DNA from: Teichococcus wenyumeiae
GTDB lineage: Bacteria > Pseudomonadota > Alphaproteobacteria > Acetobacterales > Acetobacteraceae
DNA: 64,000 nucleotides
Assembly (NCBI RefSeq): GCF_003696345.1
Contig: NZ_RFLX01000003.1
Coordinates: 310,001 to 374,000, forward strand
Direction of reading: 5' to 3'
In this document: positions 1 to 7,702 of the stretch, piece by piece
How the letters are laid out: every line of letters starts with the position of its first letter
Numbering within the stretch: position 1 is the stretch's first letter
Position numbers and translations under genes: made by a program
Notes under the pieces: generated by a model
Told to the model about the DNA's origin: nothing
The model's input: the letters and a program-made list of their open reading frames with translations, nothing else
Databases searched by the model: none

Positions 1-1423
1 ACCAGCGGCCCTTCTCTTCCGTGATCGCCTGCACCGCCACGGCGATGCCGTCTGACTCGATCACGCCCGCCACCGCCGCAGCTCGGTTCTCTTCCAGAGC
101 GCCCAGCATGTCGGCTTCCGACCACCCGAAGGCCGGCGCCATCGCCACTGCCAGCCGGGCGAAGTCGGCCATGCGGGGAAGGCGCTCCACATGCAGGCCA
201 GGCAGGCGCCGCAGGGCGCAGGCTAGTCCGTCCAGCAGCATGGCCAGCAGGCCCGGCCGGGCGGCCTCGAAGTCCCGCCACACCTCCGCCTCCGGCTTGC
301 GCCGATCATCCGGGATGGGCGGCAGGGTGATGGCGATGGCGCGGTCCGCCAGGTCGCCGCGCGACAGCAGAGAGGGGATGCCGTTCAGCAGGACGGGGTT
401 CTGCACGAACACGGTATGCTCTTCGCCGTTCGTATAGAGCGCTCGCTCGCCGAAGCCGCCACCGCTGGCGACGCGGCAGATCGCATCCGCCATGGCGGCA
501 TCCAGGCCGGAGAGGTTGTCCAGCGCCACCACGCGGCCGTTGCGGGCGGAGAGCAGCAGGTCGCGTTCCTCGCGCGGCGCGGCGCGGGCATCGGCGTGGT
601 TGGGGTCGACCAGCCGCCGCAGCATCTTGCTAGACGTGGTTTTGCCGCTGCCCTGTTCGCCGTCCACCGCCAGCACAGGGAAGGGGCCTTCTGGATGCAG
701 GCAGGCCACCAGCCAAGCCACGGTCAGCTTCACATCCGCGCTCGCCAGGCCATCCGCCCCAGGTCGGAGGTTCAGCAGGCCGGCCAGGGTGACAAGGCCA
801 GCGGCGGCCTCGATTCGCTCAGGCGGCGGCAATGGCATCAGGCCCTGCGGCCGCACCAGCGGCACATCCGCACAGTCCTGCACCGCCCAACCGTCACCAT
901 CCACCCGCACCACCCGCCAGTCATCTGCGCCCAGGTCCAACCAGACGGCGCCCTGATCCCGGCACAGGCGCGGGCGCGGGTCACGCACCTGGCCACGCAG
1001 CGCCATGGCCTCGAAGGTGCCGATAGCTTCGTTGAGCGCCTGATCTGGAATGGAGCCGGGGCGAGCGGCGCGGCCCTCCACCTCCGACTCGACGGGGAAG
1101 CGGTCGCCATAGGTCAGCCGCACCGTGTTGCGGAAGTCCCGCCCGCGCACCGCGTACCGTTCCAACCGGCCAGCCTGCGGGATAGTCGCATAGGCGTCGC
1201 CGCGCGGGTCGCGCCAGAAGGTGGCGCCCAGGTCCAGCATGGCCTCGATGGCCTGTTCCCGCGCATTGTCGCGGCTGGCGCCCTTCGGCGGCTCAGCCTT
1301 GCGCTCGGGCTTGCCCTTGGCACCGCCGCCGCCACTCGCCCGCTTGCGGCGGCCTTTGTCCAGCTGCACCACGTTAGAGGGCGGCTGGTCGCCTTCCGAG
1401 ATGGTGAATCCATCGTCACTCAC
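1..1423 (-). CDS. Phage/element replication ATPase (helicase-like), partial
   Basis: An open frame of 474 codons runs off the left edge without a stop. It starts with GTG at 1423, overlapping the end of the primase-like gene by 8 bases, with a GGGGGAG ribosome binding site just upstream. Residues about 250-262 hold a Walker A motif (DGEQGSGKTT), followed by a Walker B-like VVALDNLSG. The segment after it, including a TNGEEHTVFVQNPVLLNG stretch, resembles the ATPase half of primase-helicases of integrated elements. With the preceding Toprim protein it probably forms the element's replication module. The ATPase fold is clear from the motifs; helicase activity is inferred from family and context. 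The C-terminus lies outside the window. Confidence 0.7.
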   Translation of the reverse strand, partial: MSDDGFTISEGDQPPSNVVQLDKGRRKRASGGGGAKGKPERKAEPPKGASRDNAREQAIEAMLDLGATFWRDPRGDAYATIPQAGRLERYAVRGRDFRNTVRLTYGDRFPVESEVEGRAARPGSIPDQALNEAIGTFEAMALRGQVRDPRPRLCRDQGAVWLDLGADDWRVVRVDGDGWAVQDCADVPLVRPQGLMPLPPPERIEAAAGLVTLAGLLNLRPGADGLASADVKLTVAWLVACLHPEGPFPVLAVDGEQGSGKTTSSKMLRRLVDPNHADARAAPREERDLLLSARNGRVVALDNLSGLDAAMADAICRVASGGGFGERALYTNGEEHTVFVQNPVLLNGIPSLLSRGDLADRAIAITLPPIPDDRRKPEAEVWRDFEAARPGLLAMLLDGLACALRRLPGLHVERLPRMADFARLAVAMAPAFGWSEADMLGALEENRAAAVAGVIESDGIAVAVQAITEEKGRW

Positions 1424-2342
1424 GGGAAGTCTCCCCCGCCGCCCGCAGCCGGGCGGCCAATACGTCAGCGAAGTCGCGGCCGGCGGCGTCGGGTGTGGCC
1501 ACCCGCACCCGGCGTCCCTCAGCCCGCCACCGCCGCGAAGCGGTCCAGGCAGCTTCCTGGCCCGGTGGATCGGCATCGGCCGCAATCAGCAGGTCAGGGG
1601 CGGAGGGCAGCGCCGGCAGCGGCAGGGCGGCGAGGTTGCCGGCCGCCACCGCCGCCCAGGCGGGCGCATCCATCAGGACAGAGGCGGCCAAGGCCGTCTC
1701 GATCCCCTCCGCCAGCAGCAGCGGCGCGGCGGGGGCGGGTCGGTGCAGCATCACCACGCCGCCGGCCACTGGCCCCAGCGTAGCCTTCTGCGGCTCCACG
1801 GCCGCCTTCGCGCGCCCATCGGCGGCGAGGTAGGTCCGATGCACCGCCACCGGCTCCCCGTCCTCTGCCCGGCGCACCAGCGCCACCAAGGCGGGGAACC
1901 GGCCCTCGGCGGCGGGATGCGGCGCCGAGGGATGGAAGCGGAGCTGGTCGCCGTGCTGCGGCATCGGCTGCGCCTGCCATGCGCCCAGGACGCCACGGGC
2001 GGCCAGGTATCGCTCCGCCAGGGTGCCGGTGATGGGCACGGTTTCTTCCCACAGCTTGCGGGCGAAGGCGCTGCGCCGGGCGGGGGAAGAGCCCCGATCC
2101 GGCGGTCGGCGCTCGGCCGGCGGCGGTGGCGTCCAATCCTCGCCCATGGCGGCCCGCACGGCAGCGGCGAGGCCGGCCTTGTCCTGGCAGCTCGCACACC
2201 ACCACAGGGCGCGGCCGTCACGCTCGCGCACGGTGAAGGTGGTGGGGTAGCCGCAGGCCGGGCAGGCGCCACGCCAGACGCCGCCGGTAGCCCGTCGCAG
2301 GTTCAGCCGCTCGGCCAGCTCGCGGGCACTGGCGGCGGTCAT
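1416..2342 (-). CDS. Toprim-domain primase-like protein
   Basis: This 308-residue protein begins with a zinc-ribbon-like segment: CPAC at residues 27-30 and CASC at 49-52, as in the DNA-binding ribbon of phage primases. The Toprim metal-binding motifs follow: EGIET at 212-216 and DADPPG at 256-261. It therefore looks like an element-encoded primase that would prime replication with the ATPase encoded just downstream. The ATG at 2342 is preferred over the in-frame upstream ATG at 2387 because it forms an ATGA overlap with the preceding stop and gives the expected N-terminal ribbon. Family assignment is firm; the specific template is not known. Confidence 0.75.
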   Translation of the reverse strand: MTAASARELAERLNLRRATGGVWRGACPACGYPTTFTVRERDGRALWWCASCQDKAGLAAAVRAAMGEDWTPPPPAERRPPDRGSSPARRSAFARKLWEETVPITGTLAERYLAARGVLGAWQAQPMPQHGDQLRFHPSAPHPAAEGRFPALVALVRRAEDGEPVAVHRTYLAADGRAKAAVEPQKATLGPVAGGVVMLHRPAPAAPLLLAEGIETALAASVLMDAPAWAAVAAGNLAALPLPALPSAPDLLIAADADPPGQEAAWTASRRWRAEGRRVRVATPDAAGRDFADVLAARLRAAGETSRE

Positions 2343-2623
2343 GCGCGGCCTCCAGGGGTGCAGGGGAAGGCATGCAGGCGCCGCCATTCCTGGCAGGCGG
2401 CAAGCTGCACCGCGCCGGCGAGGCGCAGAGCCGTGCCGCGGTCATTCCCAGCCTTGACCAACGCACCCTCAATCTGCCCCGCCACGCTGGCGAGGGCTTC
2501 GAGGAACAGCCGTTCCGGCAGGCCATGGCACAGGCGGGCTAGCGCTTGGCCGGCATCCTGCGGGGTGGGGACGCGCGACGGTAGCAGCAGCGCGCCCGCT
2601 GACGGGGCGGTAGCCGGCATCAT
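2339..2623 (-). CDS. Hypothetical small element protein (94 aa)
   Basis: The 94-residue product begins MMPATAPSAG and contains a probable helical region from residue 25 on, with an arginine/alanine-rich tail. I do not recognise the family. It sits between two genes in a tightly coupled series: its start overlaps the upstream stop (ATGA, 2620-2623) and its stop overlaps the primase start (ATGA, 2339-2342). This coupling, not homology, is the main evidence that it is real. An ATG at 2620 is an equally possible start. Confidence 0.55.
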   Translation of the reverse strand: MMPATAPSAGALLLPSRVPTPQDAGQALARLCHGLPERLFLEALASVAGQIEGALVKAGNDRGTALRLAGAVQLAACQEWRRLHAFPCTPGGRA

Positions 2624-3147
2624 TCCGGCACCTCGCCACGCAGGAAGGCCCGCTGGTCCGGTGTGAGATGCACCTCTGCGCCTCGCGCCAGATCGAAGTC
2701 TGCGCTCCGCGCCAGCACTGCCAGCGGCGGCAAGGTGCGGGCCAGGAGGCGGAGCAGCTCTTTGCCTTCCTCGCGGCCCAGGCTCTCCGCCTGCCACCGC
2801 AGGGCGATGCAGATGGTGGAGAGCTGCGCCACGGCATCGGCAGCGGTGGCCGGCTGCCCCGTGGTCGCGAAGTCATGCAGGGCGAGGGCGCGATCAGCCA
2901 GAGCACGGGCGGCAGCGGCGTGGCGGGAAGCCGTCGCGCTATCACCTGCCATCCGCAGACGGCCTTCCTCCTGATCATGATGCGCCTGACGCTTCCACAG
3001 GTCGGCCATCTCGCGCGCCAGGGAGGCATGGCCAGGAATAGCCGGCGCCTCTGGCCGATCCAGGGGCGCAGTCACGCTGGCGACGGTGGCGGTGCTGCGC
3101 TTCTCCAGTGAGGGGCGCTGCCGAATGGCCTTGCTGGTGGTAGCCAT
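2620..3147 (-). CDS. Hypothetical element protein (175 aa)
   Basis: The product starts MATTSKAIRQ and has a basic N-terminus followed by long alanine/arginine/leucine-rich helices (residues about 55-150). No catalytic motif or membrane segment is evident and I do not recognise the family. The start at 3147 shares one base with the stop of the upstream gene (TGATG), and the stop overlaps the downstream start, so translation is probably coupled. A role in element replication or regulation is possible from position only. Confidence 0.55.
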   Translation of the reverse strand: MATTSKAIRQRPSLEKRSTATVASVTAPLDRPEAPAIPGHASLAREMADLWKRQAHHDQEEGRLRMAGDSATASRHAAAARALADRALALHDFATTGQPATAADAVAQLSTICIALRWQAESLGREEGKELLRLLARTLPPLAVLARSADFDLARGAEVHLTPDQRAFLRGEVPE

Positions 3148-3902
3148 CACCGTGCCTCCCCCAGGCGCAGCAAGTCGCCCACCAGGTCCCACGCCCAGCC
3201 GGCGGCCGGCCCGTTCTGTGGATCCTCCCTTCCGGCCAGTGTCATGGCTTCCGCCTTGGCCGCGCGGGCCTTGGCCAGCACGCCCGCCATGGTCTGCGGC
3301 TTGGCATCGGTGATGGTGTCGCGGGTTTGCGCATAGGCGAGCCAGAGGGGATCACACTCCACCTCGCCATCGCCCATGTCATACGCTTCGACGTTTGCAA
3401 CGTGTTCAGCGCATGCCGAGATCAGAGCGCCGTCCGGATGGATGCGGAGAGCCACCTGTGTACTGGCGGGGCCCACTCCCCCCGTCATCTCAGGGAAGAG
3501 ACGCACGGCATCCCGCCGCAGGCTGTTTCCAAGCTCACGCTCCGCAGTGGTGGTGCCGCCTGCAATGGCGCGTCCGACGATCATGCCTTTTGCAGCCAAG
3601 CCCATTGAGCCAGCGGCAGGGACGGAGGCTGCCTGCGAAATGAGGCGCTCCAACCGCTCATGAGCGGCATGAACAGCCAGATTCAATGCAGCTTCGTTCG
3701 GCGTGTCCTCTGCATGGTTGGCGGCGCGGCAGGCGGCTTCCAGGGCATCGTCCGCAGCATGGATGGCGCGGGCCAAGTCCAGCAGCAGCAGGTCCGTTAG
3801 TGGTGCGGCCGGAGTGCCCGACACGGCGGCTGTGGCGGTGGCGGGCAGCAGCGCGGCAGCCGCCAGGGCGGCGCGGCGGGAGAAGGGGCGGGGAGCCATC
3901 AC
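3147..3902 (-). CDS. Hypothetical protein with Tat-like signal peptide (251 aa)
   Basis: The N-terminus carries arginines followed by a hydrophobic alanine/leucine run (RPFSRRAALAAAALL) and an Ala-rich cleavage-like region near residue 27, which resembles a twin-arginine or Sec signal. The remaining 220 residues are mostly helical and contain no motif I recognise. If the signal is real, the product acts outside the cytoplasm, which is unusual among replication genes of an element. The gene overlaps its upstream neighbour by ATGA (3899-3902) and its downstream neighbour by TGATG, so it belongs to the same coupled series. Function unknown. Confidence 0.55.
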   Translation of the reverse strand: MMAPRPFSRRAALAAAALLPATATAAVSGTPAAPLTDLLLLDLARAIHAADDALEAACRAANHAEDTPNEAALNLAVHAAHERLERLISQAASVPAAGSMGLAAKGMIVGRAIAGGTTTAERELGNSLRRDAVRLFPEMTGGVGPASTQVALRIHPDGALISACAEHVANVEAYDMGDGEVECDPLWLAYAQTRDTITDAKPQTMAGVLAKARAAKAEAMTLAGREDPQNGPAAGWAWDLVGDLLRLGEAR

Positions 3903-4120
3903 AGATGCCCTCCGGCCAGGAAGCCCAGCAGCGCCGCCACCGCCGGCAAAGTCAGCGTGGCGAAGTCCTGCGGCACGGGCAGGGGCGGCAGGCTGCCCGT
4001 GGCGGCATAGGCCAGGGCACGGCGGGGATAGTTGGGGCGGTAGATGGCACCGGCCGAAGCGGAGGCCGTGGGGATGGCAGCAAGGCGCGCGCTCGCACGC
4101 CCGGAATCACCATGCGACAT
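3899..4120 (-). CDS. Small hypothetical protein with C-terminal hydrophobic segment (73 aa)
   Basis: The ATG at 4120 is preceded at a normal distance by CCGTAAGGA (4128-4136), which contains the AAGGA ribosome binding site. The product is 73 residues, starts MSHGDSGRAS and ends in a hydrophobic stretch (LTLPAVAALLGFLAGGHL) that could be a single membrane segment. The same frame stays open upstream to an ATG at 4513 (205 codons), but that extension reads through the candidate antisense RNA, so the short form is preferred. The ribosome binding site is itself one of the complementary segments of that RNA, suggesting translation is controlled by it. Function unknown. Confidence 0.55.
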   Translation of the reverse strand: MSHGDSGRASARLAAIPTASASAGAIYRPNYPRRALAYAATGSLPPLPVPQDFATLTLPAVAALLGFLAGGHL

Positions 4121-4127
4121 GGTGGGG

Positions 4128-4334
4128 TCCTTACGGTTCAAGTTGCCGGAAGGCAGGCGGCTTCTCAGACCGCAGGCCGTCCGGGGGTGAGAAACCCGCC
4201 GTAAGTCGGGCGCGCATGACTTTAGGCGGCCGCTTTCGCGACACCCTCGGACATGATCATGCGCCCCCCGGACGATGGATGCGTGTGGACGCACTATCGC
4301 GGCGTTGCGCTTACGGCAGCAATGGAGTTTCTCA
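4128..4334 (-). ncRNA. Candidate C4/P4-CI-like antisense RNA locus
   Basis: On the minus strand, in transcription order, the locus shows: TGAGAAAC (4327-4334) and CCGTAAG (4310-4316); then the complements CTTACGG (4199-4205) and GGCGGGTTTCTCA (4188-4200); then TGAGAAGCCGCC (4156-4167) and CCGTAAGGA (4128-4136). The middle pair can base-pair with either the upstream or the downstream pair, and the last segment contains the ribosome binding site of the 73-residue gene. This is the layout known for the C4 RNA of phages P1/P7 and the CI RNA of satellite P4, where the processed RNA blocks translation or causes early termination. Pairing is seen directly; RNA function is inferred. Confidence 0.6.
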
Positions 4335-4512
4335 GGCTCCGGGATCGAGCCTTGCCCGGCGGCAGTGGCGGCGTCAAGCGGCATCGCGCCGCGTGCGGGC
4401 ATGCCAGCACGCGGGCACCACCCCATGGCAACAGGCCCGTGCTCCCGCATGCGGACATGACCGCAGGACAGCAGCGGCACGGTGGAGGCAGGCGGGGCGG
4501 CGGTGGCGGGCA

Positions 4513-4686
4513 TCACCGCTGACCCTCCGCCGAACGGCGCTGCGAGCGTACCAGGGGCCGGTAATCTGGCCGGCCGCACTCACGGTACAGGGCATCCCGC
4601 GCCGCCATCTGTCGGCGGAGCCAGGCGCACGCCTCGGCACGGGCAGCATCGCGGGCCAGGAGTGCCAGGAGGGGCAGGGCGGTCAT
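4513..4686 (-). CDS. Small hypothetical element protein (57 aa)
   Basis: This short frame encodes 57 residues beginning MTALPLLALLARDAA and rich in arginine and alanine, probably one or two helices. Its ATG at 4686 overlaps the stop of the upstream gene by ATGA, the same coupling as through the rest of the series. Its TGA at 4513-4515 overlaps an ATG that opens the long frame running through the antisense-RNA locus. No family recognised; support comes from coupling and protein-like composition. Confidence 0.5.
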   Translation of the reverse strand: MTALPLLALLARDAARAEACAWLRRQMAARDALYRECGRPDYRPLVRSQRRSAEGQR

Positions 4687-4976
4687 TCCCGACCCGCCTT
4701 CGCCGCCCGGCCGCGTGCTTCCTTGGCCGCGCCGTCCGCGATGGATTCGCAGAGCGCCAGGCGCCGCGTGTCATCCGGTGCAACCGGGAAGATGATGCAG
4801 TCGGCCGCTTCCACGCTCAGCCGGCGGATCAGGCCGAAGGTGGCTTCCAGCTCGCCGCCGCTCGGCTGGATGGACAGGACGTGATCCAGGATCAGCCCGC
4901 CCATCCACCCACAATGCTCACTCGCGGTGGTGTGGAGGTTGTCGAAGCTCAGGTCTGGGCTATTGGCGACGCCCAT
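4683..4976 (-). CDS. Hypothetical element protein (97 aa)
   Basis: The 97-residue product starts MGVANSPDLSFDNLHTTASE and looks like a compact soluble protein with mixed helix and strand. It does not match a family I can name. It begins at a TGATG overlap with the AlpA-like regulator upstream (4976) and ends in an ATGA overlap with the 57-residue gene, so it is the second gene of the leftward operon that the regulator heads. Confidence 0.6.
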   Translation of the reverse strand: MGVANSPDLSFDNLHTTASEHCGWMGGLILDHVLSIQPSGGELEATFGLIRRLSVEAADCIIFPVAPDDTRRLALCESIADGAAKEARGRAAKAGRE

Positions 4977-5275
4977 CAGCGGGCACCCCGCAGGGCATCA
5001 AGGGCCGCCCGGATTTCGCTGAGACGCCAGCGCGGACCTTTGGGCGAGACATAGATGGGCTGCGGCAGCCGGCCGGCGCGCACATTGCGCCAGAAGGTGC
5101 TGATGGACTGGCCCGTCTCGGCCGCACCCTCGCGGACGGTCAGCAGCGGGTCAGCCGGGACGTAGGCTGGCTTCTCAGGCGCGGCGGCGGCGGCCACTAC
5201 GGCGGGGTAGGAGCCTTCCAGCACATGGCGGGAAGATGCCCGCCGCTTGGGCGCTGGTTCAGGTTGGCTATGCAT
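4976..5275 (-). CDS. AlpA-family helix-turn-helix regulator / excisionase-like protein
   Basis: The 99-residue product ends in a typical AlpA/MerR-like winged-helix segment: LLTVREGAAETGQSISTFWR, then the recognition region RAGRLPQPIYVSPKGPRWRL and a closing helix. AlpA-type proteins of P4-like elements activate integrase or excision genes and often head the replication operon. Residues 1-45 are a basic, probably disordered extension. The gene heads the leftward operon of small genes, and two palindromes lie just upstream (5279-5317 and 5344-5356) as possible operators. Family confidence is good; whether it acts on excision, transcription or both is inference. Confidence 0.75.
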   Translation of the reverse strand: MHSQPEPAPKRRASSRHVLEGSYPAVVAAAAAPEKPAYVPADPLLTVREGAAETGQSISTFWRNVRAGRLPQPIYVSPKGPRWRLSEIRAALDALRGAR

Positions 5276-5278
5276 GAC

Positions 5279-5317
5279 CTTGATCGGGTCCCTCTGAGTT
5301 GACGGGACCGGATCAAG
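5279..5317. promoter_or_regulatory. Inverted repeat upstream of alpA-like gene (candidate operator)
   Basis: CTTGATCGGGTCCC (5279-5292) is followed after 11 bases by GGGACCGGATCAAG (5304-5317), its reverse complement with a single mismatch. It begins four bases before the regulator's start codon, so a protein bound here, or the RNA hairpin, would affect expression of the leftward operon. There is no T-run, so it does not look like an intrinsic terminator. Confidence 0.5.
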
Positions 5318-5343
5318 GGCCGGGCTTAATGCGAATGTCGAAA

Positions 5344-5356
5344 TCGAATAATTCGA
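5344..5356. promoter_or_regulatory. Short AT-rich palindrome in alpA promoter region
   Basis: TCGAATAATTCGA consists of two 6-base arms (TCGAAT/ATTCGA) around one base. It sits in the most AT-rich part of the gap between the 601-residue gene and the regulator, where a leftward promoter is expected. It may be a second operator; no factor can be named. Confidence 0.35.
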
Positions 5357-5377
5357 ACCGAAAAAATACCATTAGAA

Positions 5378-7183
5378 TTAGGTGAGAGGCGGCTTTCTAC
5401 GCTTCCTTCGCCCCACCGGGGCCTTGAGTCGCTCCGGTCTATCCCGCATCGCCTTCCGAGCACGGACCACTCCTATGCCGGGCAGCGCGTCATGAATCTG
5501 CGGCTCGAGTTCATCCTCAGTTGGCGGCTCGCCAACATCCTTTAGATGCCTTTCGGCCAAGCGGAGGACAGTAGCGGTCAGTTCCGCATCCGTGCAGTTA
5601 CGCCTATCGCCTCCGGCTGGGTCACGGGCAGAAATTGCCGCGTCGGCAGTCAGCTCGGCCGCCAGGGTATCTGGACCGGCAGGCGGTGCAGTGGACAGCG
5701 AAGTGCGTGGTAGTACCCGCACCTCACGCCAGTAGATGAGCTGATCCTTGGGCACCTCACGTGTCGGCCGCCCGGTGCGGCTGATGATCAGCATCGCGTC
5801 AGCGCCACCTGCAACTGGATGCGATGCACCAGGCCAGGGGAGGGGCTCCATGCGCAGGTGCGCACACCCAGCCGGCACCAGCCTCCATATCTCGGAGGGC
5901 ACAGGACGGCGCTCCATCTTCGCTGGGTCGTAGGCGATGGCGGTCCTGACCCCGCTTTCCAGCTCCACCAAGAGCGCCTGGTGCCCGGCGTCAGCCAAAG
6001 GGCTGGCTTGCTTCTCGGCTTCCACCTCTGCCGCGCTGCGGGCCAGGAAGCCGACAGGCCCATGTGGGAAGCCACGTGCATAGAGCGCCAGCAGGGCATC
6101 ACGTTGAGCCTGCGGCAGCATCATCGCCACCGCCGCTCGGAACGGTAAGCCTTCGGTCGGCCATACCTCTGGCGCAGCGTAGGGCGCGACAGCGGCCGGA
6201 GTGGGCCGTGCAGCAGGGGTGCGGGTTTGTGGCGCTGGCGGCAGTGGCGGCTCCACACGCGGCGGCAGAGGGCCGTCTCGCAGAGGGTCAAAAAAGCTTT
6301 GCGTCGCCCAGCGTGCCTCCCGTTCGGTTTCTTCCTGCCGCAGCCGTTCGCGCAGCTTATCCTCTTCCAGACCTCGACGCCGAAGCTCTGCCTCCTGCTG
6401 CGCCTGGCGCACCAACTCGGTGTATTCCGATGCAGAGCGATGGGCCGCTTCGCCGCCGGACATCTTGTCAGCCAGGCTGAACTCGGCTGCTGGCCGCCAC
6501 CCTACCGGCAGGCCGTTGTCGGCCATCGATCGAGAGGGTGGGCAAGCTGATCCCGCTGCTCCTGAAGCACTGTCCGCAGCACTGATGCTTTCCAAAGTGG
6601 GTATCGCCCCGGCCGTGATGGAGTCCGCCAAAGCGGAACGGCCCGAGATCATCAGGCCATAAGGCATCAGGGCGGCAGCAGCCGCAGGCAGCTGCGACAG
6701 TCGGCGCCGCACACGAACGTCCCCCCACCGGCCGCGCCCAATAAGCCGGGCATCCAGCGTCTCGGTCACTTCCTCCATCCACTCGCTCGACGCGATCTTC
6801 ATCCTCGCGCCCCAGCCGCGATGGCAGCCCTCAGCTTCCCACTCGCCAGTCACCAAGCGCCGGACGGCCTCATCACGGGCGCGGCCCTTGATCGTGGCGA
6901 TCCTGTGGCTCGCTCGTTCCCAAGGCTCGCGGGGGATATGCGCTGTGACGGTTGGGCCGACTTCCCCGGCGATGCGCAGCCGCAGCTCTGCATCGTCACG
7001 GCAAACGCGCGCGCCTGAAGCTTTTGCATCGCTGATGCGGCGCTGTAGATCGTTGCTCAGCCGCTTCCGCTCAGCGGCAGGGAATGCGGCTTCCAGCTCT
7101 ACCAGCTCGGCGCGTTCCTCCGCCGAGAGCAACGTAAGCGCCGCAGCGGCGAATGGTCGCCACTGGTACTCGTCATCTTCCAT
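5378..7183 (-). CDS. Hypothetical element cargo protein (601 aa)
   Basis: A 601-residue soluble protein of unknown family. The N-terminal 170 residues are rich in charged helices. Residues about 255-295 form a strongly charged, coiled-coil-like helix with many Glu, Arg and Gln. A Pro/Ala linker follows (about 300-345), then a mixed domain, and a C-terminal helical region (about 530-590) ending in the basic tail GRRKRRKPPLT, which may bind nucleic acid. There is no signal peptide or membrane segment and no nuclease, methylase or ATPase motif that I can identify. It lies between the integrase and the AlpA-like gene, the usual cargo position of such elements. Confidence 0.6.
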   Translation of the reverse strand: MEDDEYQWRPFAAAALTLLSAEERAELVELEAAFPAAERKRLSNDLQRRISDAKASGARVCRDDAELRLRIAGEVGPTVTAHIPREPWERASHRIATIKGRARDEAVRRLVTGEWEAEGCHRGWGARMKIASSEWMEEVTETLDARLIGRGRWGDVRVRRRLSQLPAAAAALMPYGLMISGRSALADSITAGAIPTLESISAADSASGAAGSACPPSRSMADNGLPVGWRPAAEFSLADKMSGGEAAHRSASEYTELVRQAQQEAELRRRGLEEDKLRERLRQEETEREARWATQSFFDPLRDGPLPPRVEPPLPPAPQTRTPAARPTPAAVAPYAAPEVWPTEGLPFRAAVAMMLPQAQRDALLALYARGFPHGPVGFLARSAAEVEAEKQASPLADAGHQALLVELESGVRTAIAYDPAKMERRPVPSEIWRLVPAGCAHLRMEPLPWPGASHPVAGGADAMLIISRTGRPTREVPKDQLIYWREVRVLPRTSLSTAPPAGPDTLAAELTADAAISARDPAGGDRRNCTDAELTATVLRLAERHLKDVGEPPTEDELEPQIHDALPGIGVVRARKAMRDRPERLKAPVGRRKRRKPPLT

Positions 7184-7482
7184 CGCCGCCTCATGCCGGC
7201 CCCCTCATGCAGAGCGAGACGGCGCGGCGGGCCGGGCATGAGGAACCGGCTTTCGGCGGCCAAACCTAGCCGCGCCAAGCAAGAGCTTATCCTGCTAGCA
7301 GCGGAACGAGAAGCGAACAGCTCGCTGGCACCAGCAGCCCCGGACCAAAACAGGAGAAGAAACAGAAGGGGTGTTTTTGTTTCAAACAGGAAGGCTGACA
7401 CCGGGGCGCGAATTACCCCCGGTAGGGGTGCCCCCTCAGGAAGGACCCACATGGGGGGTACCCCCTACCGATCCATGGTTCA

Positions 7483-7512
7483 CTGAACCGCGCTGAACCT
7501 CTCCGCTGAACC
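7483..7512 (+). repeat. CTGAACC direct repeats
   Basis: CTGAACC occurs three times, at 7483-7489, 7493-7499 and 7506-7512. Spacing is 10 and 13 bases, so it does not fit the alphaproteobacterial SOS box geometry. Confidence 0.45.
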
Positions 7513-7530
7513 TCGGACTAACGAACCCGG

Positions 7531-7702
7531 ACGCGCTGGCTGCCCGTATATGCTGGGGAGCCGGCAAGGACCCATGGGGGTGGGGGTCTATGCCGGCGGC
7601 AGCCCTGTTGCGCAGTTGCATGTTGCGCCAATGCACGGTTGCGCAACACGCGCGGTCGCACGCGCTGGCGGCCCGTATAGGCGTGGCTGCCAGGAGGGAC
7701 CC
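7531..7702 (+). repeat. Degenerate ~43-bp direct repeat
   Basis: ACGCGCTGGCTGCCCGTATA at 7531-7550 recurs with one change at 7660-7679. Similarity continues for about 23 more bases, ending in AGGACCC or GGGACCC. A further AGGACCC unit followed by a G-run lies at about 7441-7456. Confidence 0.5.
7607..7647 (+). repeat. GTTGCGC iteron-like repeats
   Basis: GTTGCGC occurs at 7607-7613, 7622-7628 and 7638-7644, a 15-16 base pitch. The last copy extends into the palindrome GTTGCGCAAC (7638-7647). Confidence 0.45.

Noticed and set aside
1114-1419. 101-residue minus-strand frame starting at ATG 1413
   Set aside because: It is a frame-shifted shadow of the large ATPase frame that starts with GTG at 1423 and shows Walker motifs.
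3899-4513. 205-residue protein starting at ATG 4513 in frame with the 73-residue gene
   Set aside because: The extension reads through the complementary RNA segments and is not protein-like, and the 73-residue form has its own good ribosome binding site. It is kept as a possibility within the C4-like finding.
7485-7511. Possible SOS box made of GAAC repeats in the element
   Set aside because: The GAAC units are 10 and 13 bases apart, not the 11 required by GTTC-N7-GTTC.
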